Of a stretch of DNA of 64,000 nucleotides, positions 51,301 to 55,282 are shown in pieces. A program made the translations under genes and the position numbers. How positions within the stretch are numbered: position 1 is the stretch's first letter; the number at the start of each line of letters is the position of its first letter. The notes under the pieces are model-generated. The model did no database searches. It was not told the origin of the DNA and saw nothing but the letters and a program-made list of their open reading frames with translations. The DNA is from Sceloporus undulatus (Eukaryota > Chordata > Lepidosauria > Squamata > Phrynosomatidae). The stretch spans positions 236,957,787 through 237,021,786 of the forward strand of contig NC_056522.1 of NCBI RefSeq assembly GCF_019175285.1. The letters run 5' to 3'.

Positions 51301-52065
51301 TAGATATCCTAGCTGCAAAAGAGGACAAGCCACCACAAAATGGAGGACATTCAATAAAAATGTAGAACATTCAAAAAAAATTAGCAGCTAAAAACACTCA
51401 TATAAATATAAATCCATGCTTCTTAAGGCATGTTCATTAGGGGGATACCTCCTGGGCAGAAGGCTGGAATGGAGGACATGTCCTGGAAAAGGGAGGACAT
51501 CTGCCGTCCGTGGAGGACATTCAAGAAAAATTGGAGGACGTTAGTAGATAAAAGCTAGAACCACTCATATTAATTCATGCTTCTTAGTCATGCTCCAAAG
51601 GGAGGGCATTTTGGGACTCCTCTTGGAGAGGAGGCTAAAATGGAGGACAGGCCCTCCTGGGGGGGGAAGGAGGACCTCTGGTCACTCTGGAGGACATTGA
51701 AGACCATGGCCCAATGAAAAATAATAATAATTCCATGCTTCTTAGTCCTGCTCCCAGGGGAGGGCGTTTTGGCCTTCCTCCTGGAGAGAAGGCTGAAATG
51801 GAGGGCAGGTCTTGGGGGAATGGAGGCGCCAGCCTGGACCCAAGGGGGGCTTCCTTTCCATACCTTCTTCACAAGTGAAGCAAACCCAGACGCAGCCCTC
51901 CTTCTGGGGCTGGAGCTGGCACTCTCCTCCCCCGGACCTCTTGGGGCTCTGGAAGTAGCAGAGGAGCTTGTTCCGGAGGGCTTTGGGGAGACCGGGGCCC
52001 CCCCAGTCCCCTTCCACCAGCAGCGAGAAGAGAGGAGGAGGAGGCCCTGCCTGCCCCTGCGCCAT
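15459..52065 (-). CDS. PARP14: PARP14, macrodomain mono-ADP-ribosyltransferase (complete)
   Basis: Sixteen coding exons, from ATG 52065 to TAA 15459-15461, join in consistent phases to about 1815 residues (human PARP14: 1801). In order: an RRM-like N-terminus ([22 protein letters not shown]); two more RRM-like units in exons 3 and 4; KH-like repeats (about 290-800); macrodomain 1 (about 810-980, [15 protein letters not shown], presumed ADP-ribose hydrolase); macrodomain 2 (about 1020-1190); macrodomain 3 (about 1225-1400); WWE (about 1530-1620); ART catalytic domain (about 1625-1815). The triad reads His (LFHGT), Tyr (GTYFA), Met (PSMFVIF). Without the glutamate the enzyme should transfer single ADP-ribose units. 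Mammalian PARP14 acts in interferon, IL-4/STAT6 and antiviral responses. Two ISRE-like elements precede the ATG. Exon 8 has a GC donor. The orthology call is strong because exon order and junction residues follow human PARP14 throughout. Confidence 0.95.
15746..16603 (-). other. PARP14 intron 15
   Basis: This is an intron of about 860 bp. I see only unique AT-rich sequence and a small possible L2-like remnant near 16255-16320. Confidence 0.6.
16604..16778 (-). CDS. PARP14: PARP14 exon 15, catalytic domain with LFHGT
   Basis: Acceptor cttatag, donor gtaggt, 175 bp. It encodes [24 protein letters not shown] and [13 protein letters not shown]. The histidine of the catalytic triad is in LFHGT. 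The paralogous exon 58941-59115 has exactly the same length. Confidence 0.96.
17467..18111. mobile_element. DNA element with TATACTC/GAGTATA ends, host of a nested element
   Basis: One end reads ctgtatatactcaagtataa; the other, reverse-complemented, reads accatatatactcaatttta, so the ends are inverted repeats. TA flanks the left end. It carries the ttttagtcaaaaagtggcct and gctccaaaac blocks. It is interrupted at 17583-17813 by a different miniature element, so it is the older of the two. Confidence 0.5.
17583..17813. mobile_element. Tigger/mariner-like miniature element (copy 1)
   Basis: TA flanks both ends (17581-17582 and 17814-17815). The left end is caatggatccttgccttacg and the right end is gggtgcactg. 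It is related to the element at 57978-58194 (gagccccattca/attaatggg blocks). It sits inside the element 17467-18111. Confidence 0.55.
18399..18635 (+). mobile_element. tRNA-derived SINE (squamate type, copy 1)
   Basis: Box A-like ggtggcgcagtggtgaaatg and a box B-like gagttcaatac are followed by a tail aagcagtatagaaatgtatt. It is the same family as 30738-30990. It lies in PARP14 intron 14 with decayed sequence. Confidence 0.7.
18894..19033 (-). CDS. PARP14: PARP14 exon 14, WWE-catalytic linker
   Basis: Acceptor tttgcag, donor gtgaag, 140 bp (phase 1 in, 0 out). It encodes [20 protein letters not shown] and PNYKIEQ; human has VDIPAHWSDMK..FRIEK at the same position. Confidence 0.93.
19089..19436. 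mobile_element. Miniature DNA element, GTACAG-ended family (copy 3)
   Basis: The left end aggcctaatacagactgccc and the right end ccgtctgtaccggcccatag are approximate inverted repeats. Internal stems (ccgcaaggaagcc with tccttgcgg-like blocks; gccattttgacgt with acgtcaaaatgg) make it highly foldable. It has no coding capacity. Confidence 0.45.
19437..20695 (-). other. PARP14 intron 13, unique part
   Basis: No exon or recognised repeat. Short frames show no family similarity. Confidence 0.5.
20696..21301 (-). CDS. PARP14: PARP14 exon 13, KH-like segment and WWE domain
   Basis: Acceptor tttgcag, donor gtaatg, 606 bp. It encodes [20 protein letters not shown], then an [14 protein letters not shown] segment, and the WWE region ([37 protein letters not shown]). 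WWE domains in this family bind ADP-ribose units. Human PARP14 aligns in the same order (WQYNDNN..HYTVNL). Confidence 0.96.
21345..22036. mobile_element. Penelope-like-type element with inverted ends
   Basis: The left arm (21345-21535) and right arm (21895-22036) are inverted copies: both carry cattcaggcagccaatatgt or its complement, the ttggataataaag block and the tagacttttttgt block. A hammerhead-like core lies between them at 21644-21671. Inverted terminal segments together with a hammerhead are known from Penelope-like retroelements, so I infer that class. No reverse transcriptase remains. Confidence 0.5.
21644..21671 (+). ncRNA. Hammerhead-ribozyme-like core
   Basis: The order is CTGAGGA, a short GAC/GTC stem with loop ATTT (one extra A before it), then GAA and the self-complementary ACGCGT followed by A. 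The palindromic stem III and UA cleavage site fit the minimal dimer-type hammerheads of Penelope-like elements. Activity is untested. Confidence 0.5.
22039..23789 (+). mobile_element. LTR-retroelement LTR (copy 2), with an insertion
   Basis: This is homologous to 10730-11359: it starts TGTCAGGACC, carries the same gcatgagtcagcattt, cacctataaa and acggctgt-gatactctgt blocks, and ends GCCCCAACA. It is split by the DNA element at about 22080-23244, so that element is younger than this LTR. The LTR is a fossil; the family is not identified. Confidence 0.6.
22080..23244. mobile_element. Non-autonomous DNA transposon inside the LTR
   Basis: The ends gaccttatcacactg and the reverse complement of cagtgtgataaggtccc are inverted repeats, and tgg flanks both sides, so a 3-bp target duplication is possible. 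The interior has a pyrimidine-rich (CT)n/(CA)n stretch near 22540-22570 and ctgagcatgtgcaagggtcc, shared with the element at 54503-55282. Frames inside (22250-22643) look like chance. Confidence 0.6.
23879..24088 (-). CDS. PARP14: PARP14 exon 12, macrodomain 3 end
   Basis: Acceptor atgcag, donor gtaagt, 210 bp. It encodes [37 protein letters not shown] and TREGSALP; human has KVKVVIFLPQVLDVFYANM and KREGTQL at this place. Confidence 0.95.
24560..24830 (+). mobile_element. Old CR1 LINE fragment
   Basis: The translation [20 protein letters not shown], then GRARLNGF and EPRRNISM, resembles CR1 [32 protein letters not shown]. It is much more decayed than the other CR1 copies, so the call is tentative. 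Confidence 0.4.
25066..25120 (-). mobile_element. L2-type tail fragment
   Basis: The (TTTTA)n run is followed by gtaggatacctttctcccag, the reverse of an L2-like tail. Short and old. Confidence 0.3.
25665..25832 (-). CDS. PARP14: PARP14 exon 11, macrodomain 3 core
   Basis: Acceptor tctag, donor gtttgt, 168 bp. It encodes [39 protein letters not shown] and IGTG. The FPAIGTG loop is a macrodomain ligand-binding signature (human CLPAIGTG). Confidence 0.95.
26430..26605 (-). mobile_element. tRNA-derived CORE/MIR-like SINE
   Basis: This contains gtgtgacttgcccaaggtta, cccagtgggtttccatggcc and caaaccctggtctc, the inverse of the family's tRNA-like head and core. Confidence 0.6.
26693..26755 (-). CDS. 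PARP14: PARP14 exon 10, macrodomain 3 microexon
   Basis: A 63-bp exon (acceptor tttgaag, donor gtaatg) encoding [20 protein letters not shown]. Human has VSKAILECAGQNVERECSQQ. Its size and phase (1 in, 1 out) fit its neighbours. Confidence 0.93.
27110..27259 (-). CDS. PARP14: PARP14 exon 9, macrodomain 3 start
   Basis: Acceptor tttacag, donor gtactt, 150 bp. It encodes [39 protein letters not shown] and SFNAKA. The GDIT and DVIVN motifs are the macrodomain adenine/ribose-binding strand. Confidence 0.95.
27785..27860 (-). CDS. PARP14: PARP14 exon 8, with a GC splice donor
   Basis: A 76-bp linker exon between macrodomains 2 and 3, encoding [16 protein letters not shown] and LQTDGRNE. Acceptor cttag. 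The donor is AAG|gcaagt, a GC-AG intron, needed to join GG-TTC (NEGFF) in frame with exon 9. Human has the same NIQ|AFS junction. Confidence 0.9.
27861..30224 (-). other. PARP14 intron 7
   Basis: Mostly unique AT-rich sequence. I recognise no exon, and only a possible short microsatellite (GT/GGG near 28931-28950). Confidence 0.5.
30225..30446 (-). CDS. PARP14: PARP14 exon 7, macrodomain 2 end
   Basis: Acceptor tttacag, donor gtaacg, 222 bp (74 codons). It encodes [40 protein letters not shown] and [17 protein letters not shown]. Human has [20 protein letters not shown]. Confidence 0.96.
30738..30990 (+). mobile_element. tRNA-derived SINE (squamate type, copy 2)
   Basis: Well preserved: box A ggtggcgcagtggttaaatg, box B ggttgcgagttcaagacc, then gtacccagactgttgggggc, tagcggtatataaataaaaa and an A-rich tail. 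An internal 20-bp duplication (aattagcttacttgct twice) lies in the middle. It sits in PARP14 intron 6. Confidence 0.85.
31433..31650. repeat. Palindromic repeat with two opposed hammerhead-like cores (copy 2)
   Basis: Two inverted arms carry gtttcctcctgacatttcgc..gcatcttcag and the mirrored gatgccagccacagatgctg, joined head to head by agagaattctct at about 31551-31562. Each arm carries a hammerhead-like core (31517-31552 minus, 31561-31595 plus). It would form one long hairpin in RNA. Same family as 1207-1385 and 48129-48541. Confidence 0.7.
31561..31595 (+). ncRNA. Hammerhead-ribozyme-like core
   Basis: The order is CTGAAGA, an extra T, a GCCAGC/GCTGTT stem, GAA, ACAT and C. The flanks ttct and aggaag can pair as stem I. 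The mirrored arm (31517-31552, minus) reads CTGAAGA, T, GCCAGC, loop, GCTGGC, GAA, ATGTC. Activity is not known. Confidence 0.4.
32490..32680. mobile_element. hAT-like miniature element
   Basis: The right end ggttgagaaccactg is the complement of the hAT-Charlie CAGTGGTTCTCAA end; the interior carries gggtcatgacccctttgggg and tcacaggggtcacctaagac, a familiar vertebrate hAT phrase. The left end is not resolved. Confidence 0.55.
32870..33400 (+). mobile_element. L2 LINE 3' end, interrupted by a mariner-like element
   Basis: The phrase aggtggtttttaaattatg, atggattgattg and cacttttaactg, then (after the inserted element) ttttaactggtatccatg and the tail ataaagagatgcaggtagga with (ATT/ACT)n, parallels the L2 at 47815-49222. 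The trinucleotide tail (33341-33393) is an L2-type end. Confidence 0.6.
32984..33237. mobile_element. Tc1/mariner-type MITE, CAGTGG family (copy 1)
   Basis: TA flanks both ends. The left end cagtggtgcctcgggttacg and the reverse complement of the right end, cagtggtacctcgggatacg, are inverted repeats. The interior contains more of the same aacccgaa phrase. It is 254 bp, noncoding and splits an L2. Sister copies are at 34052-34267 and 61470-61723. Confidence 0.8.
33713..33949 (-). CDS. PARP14: PARP14 exon 6, macrodomain 2 start
   Basis: Acceptor gttccag, donor gtaatg, 237 bp (79 codons). It encodes [32 protein letters not shown] and [10 protein letters not shown]. Human has TDVVVNSVPLDLVLSRGPLS and [12 protein letters not shown]. 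The usual DVVVN asparagine is Ser here, so ADP-ribose binding by macrodomain 2 may be altered. Confidence 0.95.
34052..34267. mobile_element. Tc1/mariner-type MITE, CAGTGG family (copy 2)
   Basis: TA flanks at 34050-34051 and 34268-34269. The ends cagtgctacctcgggttacg and tcccggggcaccactg are inverted repeats. It is 216 bp, shorter than its sisters through internal loss. Confidence 0.8.
34508..34885. mobile_element. hAT transposon, non-autonomous, perfect 8-bp duplication
   Basis: The ends caggggtaggcaacct and aggttgcctacccctg are perfect inverted repeats. The 8 bases taccaatg occur directly before (34500-34507) and directly after (34886-34893), the hallmark of hAT insertion. The intact duplication suggests a recent event. 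It lies in PARP14 intron 5. Confidence 0.92.
35151..37411 (-). CDS. PARP14: PARP14 exon 5, KH-like repeats and macrodomain 1
   Basis: The 2261-bp exon runs from acceptor ttttttag to donor gtaagc. It encodes several KH-like units (for example [20 protein letters not shown]), then macrodomain 1: [45 protein letters not shown] and [20 protein letters not shown] chose the acceptor at 37411 rather than 37403, because only it accepts the phase-1 end of exon 4 (A-VQTVLKK). In human PARP14 macrodomain 1 has ADP-ribose hydrolase activity; the conserved NASNED and GG loops suggest the same here. Confidence 0.96.
37751..37960. mobile_element. Palindromic MITE, TGCAG family (copy 1)
   Basis: The ends acacactgcagaaataatcc and the mirrored ggattacttctgcagtgtg form one long foldback. 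The 6-base gatcta occurs immediately left (37745-37750) and at 37961-37966. Related copies: 50427-50545, 50768-50985, 53820-54035, 63311-63512, and half of one at 52318-52412. Confidence 0.8.
38229..38475 (-). mobile_element. CR1 LINE 3' end
   Basis: It begins with the CR1 end signature agaatcacagaatcatagaa, followed by the reverse of the [18 protein letters not shown] frame and ctccagtctggttccctc. Confidence 0.85.
39620..41280. mobile_element. DNA element split by a CR1 insertion
   Basis: Material before the CR1 (aaggccccatttccactggg..ttctcattcccattgaa) and after it (cggacttttttgctccccat..ttctcattgcc) is of the same character, and ttgaa flanks both sides of the CR1, consistent with a target duplication. 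Related sequence upstream of PARP14 (52418-52720) has the ctcattcccactca phrase. Ends are approximate; the superfamily is unknown. Confidence 0.35.
39781..40990 (-). mobile_element. CR1 LINE, 5'-truncated, near-intact RT C-terminus
   Basis: The 3' end (aatcatagaatcatagagtt) is at the left. The minus strand encodes [34 protein letters not shown] and FADDTKLGG, then [20 protein letters not shown] in the next frame (one break near 40341). It closely resembles the CR1 at 13969-15111. Confidence 0.95.
42755..42860 (+). mobile_element. L2-type retroposon tail
   Basis: The phrase tttttagattgtaagcctga, then ggtcagggaaatgtctaatt, tgtaaatttatggtgctata and an (AATA)n-like end parallels 9440-9563. Confidence 0.55.
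43115..43351 (-). CDS. PARP14: PARP14 exon 4, third RRM-like unit
   Basis: Acceptor tttcag, donor gtaata, 237 bp. It encodes [39 protein letters not shown] and [11 protein letters not shown]; human has RVENLPPG, FFENPYNGGGRV and EESSALIEFFD. Confidence 0.95.
43862..43872. repeat. Short (CA)n microsatellite
   Basis: A short cacacacacac run with a C-rich start, in PARP14 intron 3. No other repeat is obvious near it. Confidence 0.6.
44710..44949 (-). CDS. PARP14: PARP14 exon 3, second RRM-like unit
   Basis: Acceptor aaattag, donor gtaaga, 240 bp. It encodes [39 protein letters not shown] and [10 protein letters not shown]; human has SSLVAFENLKANVT and [19 protein letters not shown]. Confidence 0.95.
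45666..46029. mobile_element. Tigger-like element
   Basis: TA then cagtgggccctccactttca at the left; cagtgggccctcca-like ends are typical of Tigger/pogo elements. The right end near gtggagcactaactg is imperfect. It also holds an internal inverted repeat around ctggaggacctacaaatgc. In PARP14 intron 2. Confidence 0.5.
46052..46122 (+). mobile_element. L2-type tail
   Basis: The phrase ttttaagctgccttggatcc, then gaaagaagtgcaataaataa, is the end of an L2-type LINE. Confidence 0.45.
46950..47123 (-). CDS. PARP14: PARP14 exon 2
   Basis: Acceptor gtttcag, donor gtacgg, 174 bp. Joined to exon 1 it gives [15 protein letters not shown] and [13 protein letters not shown]; human has VRQKVLERKNHELV and GTFKLTVQLPATP. 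The rest is a charged, Lys/Glu-rich linker. Confidence 0.93.
47170..47400 (+). mobile_element. tRNA-derived CORE/MIR-like SINE
   Basis: The head tagcagtttgagtgttggat, then cccactgggtgaccaagggc and the tail aagtcaaaaatgacttgaag, shows all three parts. The tail resembles the RTE/BovB LINE 3' end (gtcggaaacgacttgaaggc). Confidence 0.7.
48129..48541. repeat. Palindromic repeat with hammerhead-like core (copy 3)
   Basis: Two long inverted arms: 48129-48256 and 48440-48541 share the gtttttcaggctatgtggcc block and its complement; the middle is a second pair of inverted arms (gacttgggtatatataatgt with acattatatatatccaagtc; agtgaatttgcatgtatatt with atatacatgcaaattcact). attac is present at both borders, consistent with insertion into the L2. 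Confidence 0.7.
48217..48251 (-). ncRNA. Hammerhead-ribozyme-like core (best copy)
   Basis: On the minus strand: CTGAAGA, an extra T, GCCAAC paired to GCTGGC through the loop CACAGAT, GAA, the self-complementary ACGT, then C. This fits CUGANGA - stem II - GAA - palindromic stem III - UC, as in dimer-type hammerheads of Penelope-like elements. The extra base before stem II recurs in all copies. Confidence 0.5.
48832..49068. mobile_element. Tigger/MER2-like miniature element
   Basis: The left part ctgtcagccctccatacaaa and the right part ggggtcctggaaccaaactc resemble Tigger2/MER2-type ends (ccctcc, atccatggattcaagcacc, ggtcctggaacc). It lies inside an L2 3' UTR. Confidence 0.55.
49400..49535 (-). 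mobile_element. Decayed CORE/MIR-like SINE
   Basis: Fragments of the family: gattgatttatgtcgactct, gttttctcagcaagatttgt and ttgtccaaggccacccagtg. Incomplete. Confidence 0.45.
49538..49762. mobile_element. hAT-like MITE, GGGTGACCAG family (copy 1)
   Basis: The left end gagggtgaccagatg and right end cacctggtcaccctg are inverted repeats; the interior carries aaaatggaggacatt, aaaagcattcatataaatat and ggaaaaggagggca. Same family at 50565-50750, 51292-51500, 51506-51690, 51686-51830 and 56669-56830. Confidence 0.65.
50226..50300 (-). mobile_element. L2-type tail
   Basis: Reverse of an L2 end: ttatttgttggatttatatc and ccacctttatctcaaaatgg, then aaggcagct. Confidence 0.5.
50427..50545. mobile_element. 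Palindromic MITE, TGCAG family (copy 2, partial)
   Basis: This starts aactgcagaattaatgcagt, then gctttaactgtcacggctcc and tgaggaatcctgggatttgt; one half of the foldback is kept, and it breaks into the next element. Confidence 0.6.
50565..50750. mobile_element. hAT-like MITE, GGGTGACCAG family (copy 2)
   Basis: The interior aggaggacaagtcaccgcaa, ccatgcttcttagtcatgct and ggaggacgttttggcattcc matches copies at 51292, 51506 and 51686. Ends are decayed. Confidence 0.6.
50768..50985. mobile_element. Palindromic MITE, TGCAG family (copy 3)
   Basis: The left end cacactgcagaattaatgca and right end ctgcatttattcttcagtgt are inverted; the middle has gccatgactccat and its complement atggagccatgac. Confidence 0.65.
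50998..51215 (+). mobile_element. tRNA-derived CORE/MIR-like SINE
   Basis: Head tggctagtggtttgagtgct with box B-like agggttcaattccc, core ccatggaaaccctgagtgac, tail ataactcagaaatgccttga and ggcacacaacca. Confidence 0.7.
51292..51830. repeat. Three tandem copies of the GGGTGACCAG MITE beside PARP14 exon 1
   Basis: Copies at about 51292-51500 (starting cagggtgactagatatcct), 51506-51690 and 51686-51830 lie almost end to end, all in one orientation, each with ccatgcttct(t)ag and a ggaggacatt phrase. The array stops about 35 bp from the PARP14 exon 1 donor, so it occupies the start of intron 1. Decay differs among copies. Together with copy 50565-50750 it makes four family members in 1.3 kb. Confidence 0.65.
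51864..52065 (-). CDS. PARP14: PARP14 exon 1 with start codon
   Basis: ATG at 52063-52065; donor gtatgg follows 51864. It encodes [40 protein letters not shown] and FTCEE. Human starts MAVPGSFPLLVEGSWG and has [13 protein letters not shown]. The frame is open upstream, but the human start alignment favours this ATG. The region is GC-rich, typical of a first exon. Confidence 0.93.
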
Positions 52066-52130
52066 GATGGGGCTCAACGCTGAGGGAGCTCGCCTTTGGA
52101 GCTGAACAGCTGGAGCTGCCCTGGTGGAGC

Positions 52131-52151
52131 CCTTTCGCTTTCGTTTTCCTC
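52131..52151 (-). promoter_or_regulatory. Interferon-response-like element (IRF-type) upstream of PARP14
   Basis: On the minus strand the stretch reads gAAAACGAAAGCGAAAGG, three GAAA-type steps spaced by two bases as in IRF/ISGF3 sites. It is about 66-86 bp upstream of the PARP14 ATG. A match to a known motif, not proof of binding. Confidence 0.65.
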
Positions 52152-52168
52152 CAGAAGGAAAGCCCCGG

Positions 52169-52180
52169 AGTTTCTTTTTC
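52169..52180 (-). promoter_or_regulatory. Canonical ISRE (GAAANNGAAACT) upstream of PARP14
   Basis: The minus strand reads GAAAAAGAAACT, an exact fit to GAAANNGAAACT, about 104-115 bp upstream of the ATG. With the element at 52131-52151 it makes a tandem interferon-response cluster, consistent with PARP14 being interferon-induced in mammals. Confidence 0.75.
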
Positions 52181-52317
52181 TGGGGCTCCTCTTGCGGGAA
52201 GAGGAAGGCCTTGCTTAAAAATAAACTGGTGCATCTCACTTGGACACCACTGCCAATGCTGTCGCCTATGCACTCCAGGAAGTTGTGTTTTCTCTTTCCA
52301 AGTTCTTTCCAAGTTCT

Positions 52318-52412
52318 TCTTCGCCTCGCCAAAACTACACATCCCAGGGCTCTGTAGGATGGAGCCCTGGCAGTTAAAAATGGTGTCGAACTGCAATATT
52401 TTCTAGTCTGGA
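52318..52412. mobile_element. Half of a TGCAG palindromic MITE in the PARP14 promoter region
   Basis: It contains caaaactacacatcccaggg, tctgtaggatggagccctgg and gtgtcgaactgcaatatttt, the right half of the family seen at 63311-63512. It lies about 250 bp upstream of the PARP14 ATG. Confidence 0.55.
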
Positions 52413-52417
52413 TCAAT

Positions 52418-52720
52418 GGCCCTCATTCCCACTCACACCACATTTGCTCCTGTCGCATTTTCTTGTTGTGAAATGGCCCACTTCTCATTCGCATCGACCA
52501 ATGAGTCGATGCCGATCCACATCCCGCTCACGCTGGCACTGAATCAATTTGTTGCAAAAGGCACAGAAAAAATGAGCGTCAAATAGAAGTGCGTTAAATG
52601 GGTCTAACTCACGGCCTCCCTCTCCAAACCGCTTCAGTGATTTGGCTCAAGTGTGAACAAGAGCAATTTAAACCACTTCAAACTGGTTTAAAATGTAGTG
52701 AGAATGCAGCCAATGAGTCC
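52418..52720. mobile_element. Unclassified DNA element, ctcattcccactca family
   Basis: The left side is ggccctcattcccactcaca and the right side includes gtagtgagaatgcagcc. Inner phrases (acttctcattcgcatcgacc, cactggcactg) recall the split element at 39620-41280. No coding capacity. Confidence 0.35.
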
Positions 52721-53277
52721 CAAATTATGGCCTTCCAGGTATTTTGGACTTTATCTCCCAGAATCCCAAAGGACTTGGGGATTCTGGGAGCCGAAGTCCA
52801 AAACACCTGGAGAACCACAGCCTGGGAATCACAGGTGTGGATGTTTGAGGTTCCTCAAAACTTTCTGGAGAACTCTTTACTCGAATCCATTTATTTTGCT
52901 TGTTCTAGTTGTATTTTTTCATATCTTTTTTTGCTGCCATGCCTCCAGATACAATTTACAAAGCTGAGAAACAAATTAGACAAATGTTGCAGTGTCTTAA
53001 AAGAGTTTTAGTTTGGTATCAGCTTTCCTGGAAGTAGCCCATTTCCCTCAGGTGTTTTCCAGGATTGCTCAGGCCAAAGAAAGGACTGGTTATAAACCAT
53101 TAAGGTGCCTAAATAAAATACAAATACAAATAATAATAATAATAATCTTGGTGGGGTTTGCCGCAACAAATCACCACAGCTGCTCCTCTTAAATCATAAA
53201 GAAAAGGGAGAAAATCTGGGAATTTAAAAATTTTATTTCAGTCTGGCCCTGTTTGTAGGGATCCAAGCACAAAGTAA
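52721..53277. other. Intergenic spacer
   Basis: Mostly unique sequence, with a short inverted pair (tggactttatctcccagaat and attctgggagccgaagtcca at 52746-52801) that resembles part of a MITE. No exon. Confidence 0.45.
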
Positions 53278-53310
<33 letters not shown>

Positions 53311-53345
53311 TATTGTATTTCCACCCCGCTCTTCAGAAATGCTCT
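53278..53345 (-). mobile_element. L2-type tail with (TTA)n
   Basis: The (TTA)n run is followed by ttattgtatttccaccccgc and tcttcagaaatgctctcag, the reverse of an L2 3' end. Confidence 0.55.
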
Positions 53346-53819
53346 CAGATAATAACCACCAATGCAATCCTGTGGGGTTGTTGTTGTTTTCTCTCTCTTT
53401 AAGCCACCTATTTTTATTACATTTCTAGGACGGCCTTTGATTTCTGAACCTTTCCCCCATTTGTTTGCTTTCGTATTCTCAGGGCTTCTCCTCCCCTTTC
53501 AGTTCTTTTCTTCCTTTCAGCTGCCCCCAACTGGCCATTTCTAGATCCTGTCTAGCAAGCCTACAGCTCCCTTCATTTAAGCTTTGCTCTCCCCTTTGTT
53601 CACACGCATCCAGAATGTACTCGGTTCAGGGGTTTTTTTTGACAGGGGGCTGCCCAAAAACCCACTTAATCAATATATAATTAATATTGGGTGGGGGTTT
53701 TTTCCTGAGCAAAAGAACACAGAGGGATGCAAAGAGATGGGATTCTGATGAAACAATTGTGCTAATAACAAACCCAAAATGTGTGAGTTGGCTTAATCAC
53801 ATCATCCCTTTTCAAAAAA

Positions 53820-54035
53820 GACATCTGAATGACCCCCTTTGACACCACTTTAACTGGCATAGTTCAATGCCATGAAATTCTGGGAAATTTAGTTTGTTGA
53901 GGCACCAGAGCTCTTTCACAGAGAAAACTAAATATCACACAGAACTACTAATCCCAGAATTCCATAGCATTGAGCCATGGCAGTTTAAAGTGGTGTCAAC
54001 CTGGATTAATTCAGTAGTGCAGATGCAACCTCAGT
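53820..54035. mobile_element. Palindromic MITE, TGCAG family (copy 4)
   Basis: The arms gacaccactttaactggcat and gccatggcagtttaaagtgg are inverted, with gaattctgggattag-like middles. Outer ends are decayed. Confidence 0.65.
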
Positions 54036-54502
54036 TATTATTGTGGTATCCAGGCCTTCCTTCCCACTCGGATAGCAGACGCCTATGCTTGGATTATCAC
54101 TATTGCAGACTTTACATCACAGGGGTTATTCAGACAATTAAAATAACCTGGATTGAATCTTTGTTGTTCACATGCGTTTCGAATGCATTCAATTAAATGG
54201 TGGTGGGGGGGGGAACTGACACACACACACACACACACTTAACCTGGGATAATTGATATCAGGGGTTTTCCCAGTTTTTAAAAAAAGATTTGTATCGTCA
54301 GCAGTGTGAATAACCAATGTGAATAGATCCAGAATAAACTGGGATAAAACTCTGCATGCCTTGAACAGGTTTCAAATACATTTGCATCATCGATTCTATT
54401 TGTGGGCTTGCACATGTGAGCACCCAAACTCACAGAAATACGCATAGATGCAGTTCCATACTGTGAATAACAAACCTGAGTGCAGGAGAGATTATTCAGA
54501 TA

Positions 54503-55282
54503 GGAGGATATCACATGACTGAAATTGGAAGTATAATCCAGTGTCCTCCTGAAGGCAATCATGCGTATTCACGTTTTTGCATGAAAGGTTACCACACGCG
54601 ATCGCTGGCAGTCCAAACGCAATCACGTGCCAATCCACAGTTAAGTAAAGTTGGTGAACCAGCAAAGTCACAAACCCTACTCCTAGGCAACTTCGCACTC
54701 AGTGCACTGTTGTTTGGTGTAATGTGCATGTCTCCTTCGGTCCTGGTTCCCCCCCCCCCCCCCCCAGAAGGGCGGGTTTCCCATGAAGCCACACTGCAAT
54801 TCTGCTTCAATTTTGCTTCTGCTTGTCCTTCATCATTGCTGAGGGGGGCTGCTGCCTGCTAATTAAGAGGCATGGTCCGGGAGCTATTGGATAACCATTA
54901 AATTCACATTTTAACGTGATAAGAGTGAATATATGTTCGTTTTAACATGAATAGGGCATGTTCTTTCAACCATTCTTCCCGTTCCCCCCCCCCCACCTCT
55001 TTTCTAAATTGTGGGGTTCCTTGGTTCCTCTCTCTCACTCGTCTAAATATGCTATGCTCCAGTCATCTGGAGTCTCACTGAGCATGCGCAAGGGTGCCAA
55101 TTCGCAATTAAGAACCCACCGATGTGATGGCTTACTTGCACAGAATCTAGGTCACGTTCACGGAGGCCATTACAGTGAATTTAAGGTGTGATAAGTAATC
55201 ACGTAATTGCATGAATTTTCAAATTGACCTCGCTATCTTGTCTTTTGAAATTGAGAGCCTCTTGTCCCGTGTGATATCCTCC
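54503..55282. mobile_element. Non-autonomous DNA transposon with ATA duplication
   Basis: Inverted ends ggaggatatcaca and tgtgatatcctcc. ata flanks both (54500-54502 and 55283-55285), a 3-bp duplication that fits PIF/Harbinger-type insertion. The interior has poly-C runs and ctgagcatgcgcaagggtgc, shared with 22080-23244. It has no transposase. Confidence 0.7.

Noticed and set aside
51742-52416. PARP14 exon 1 frame extended upstream of 52065
   Set aside because: It is open, but human PARP14 starts at the aligned position and the ISRE elements fall inside that extension.
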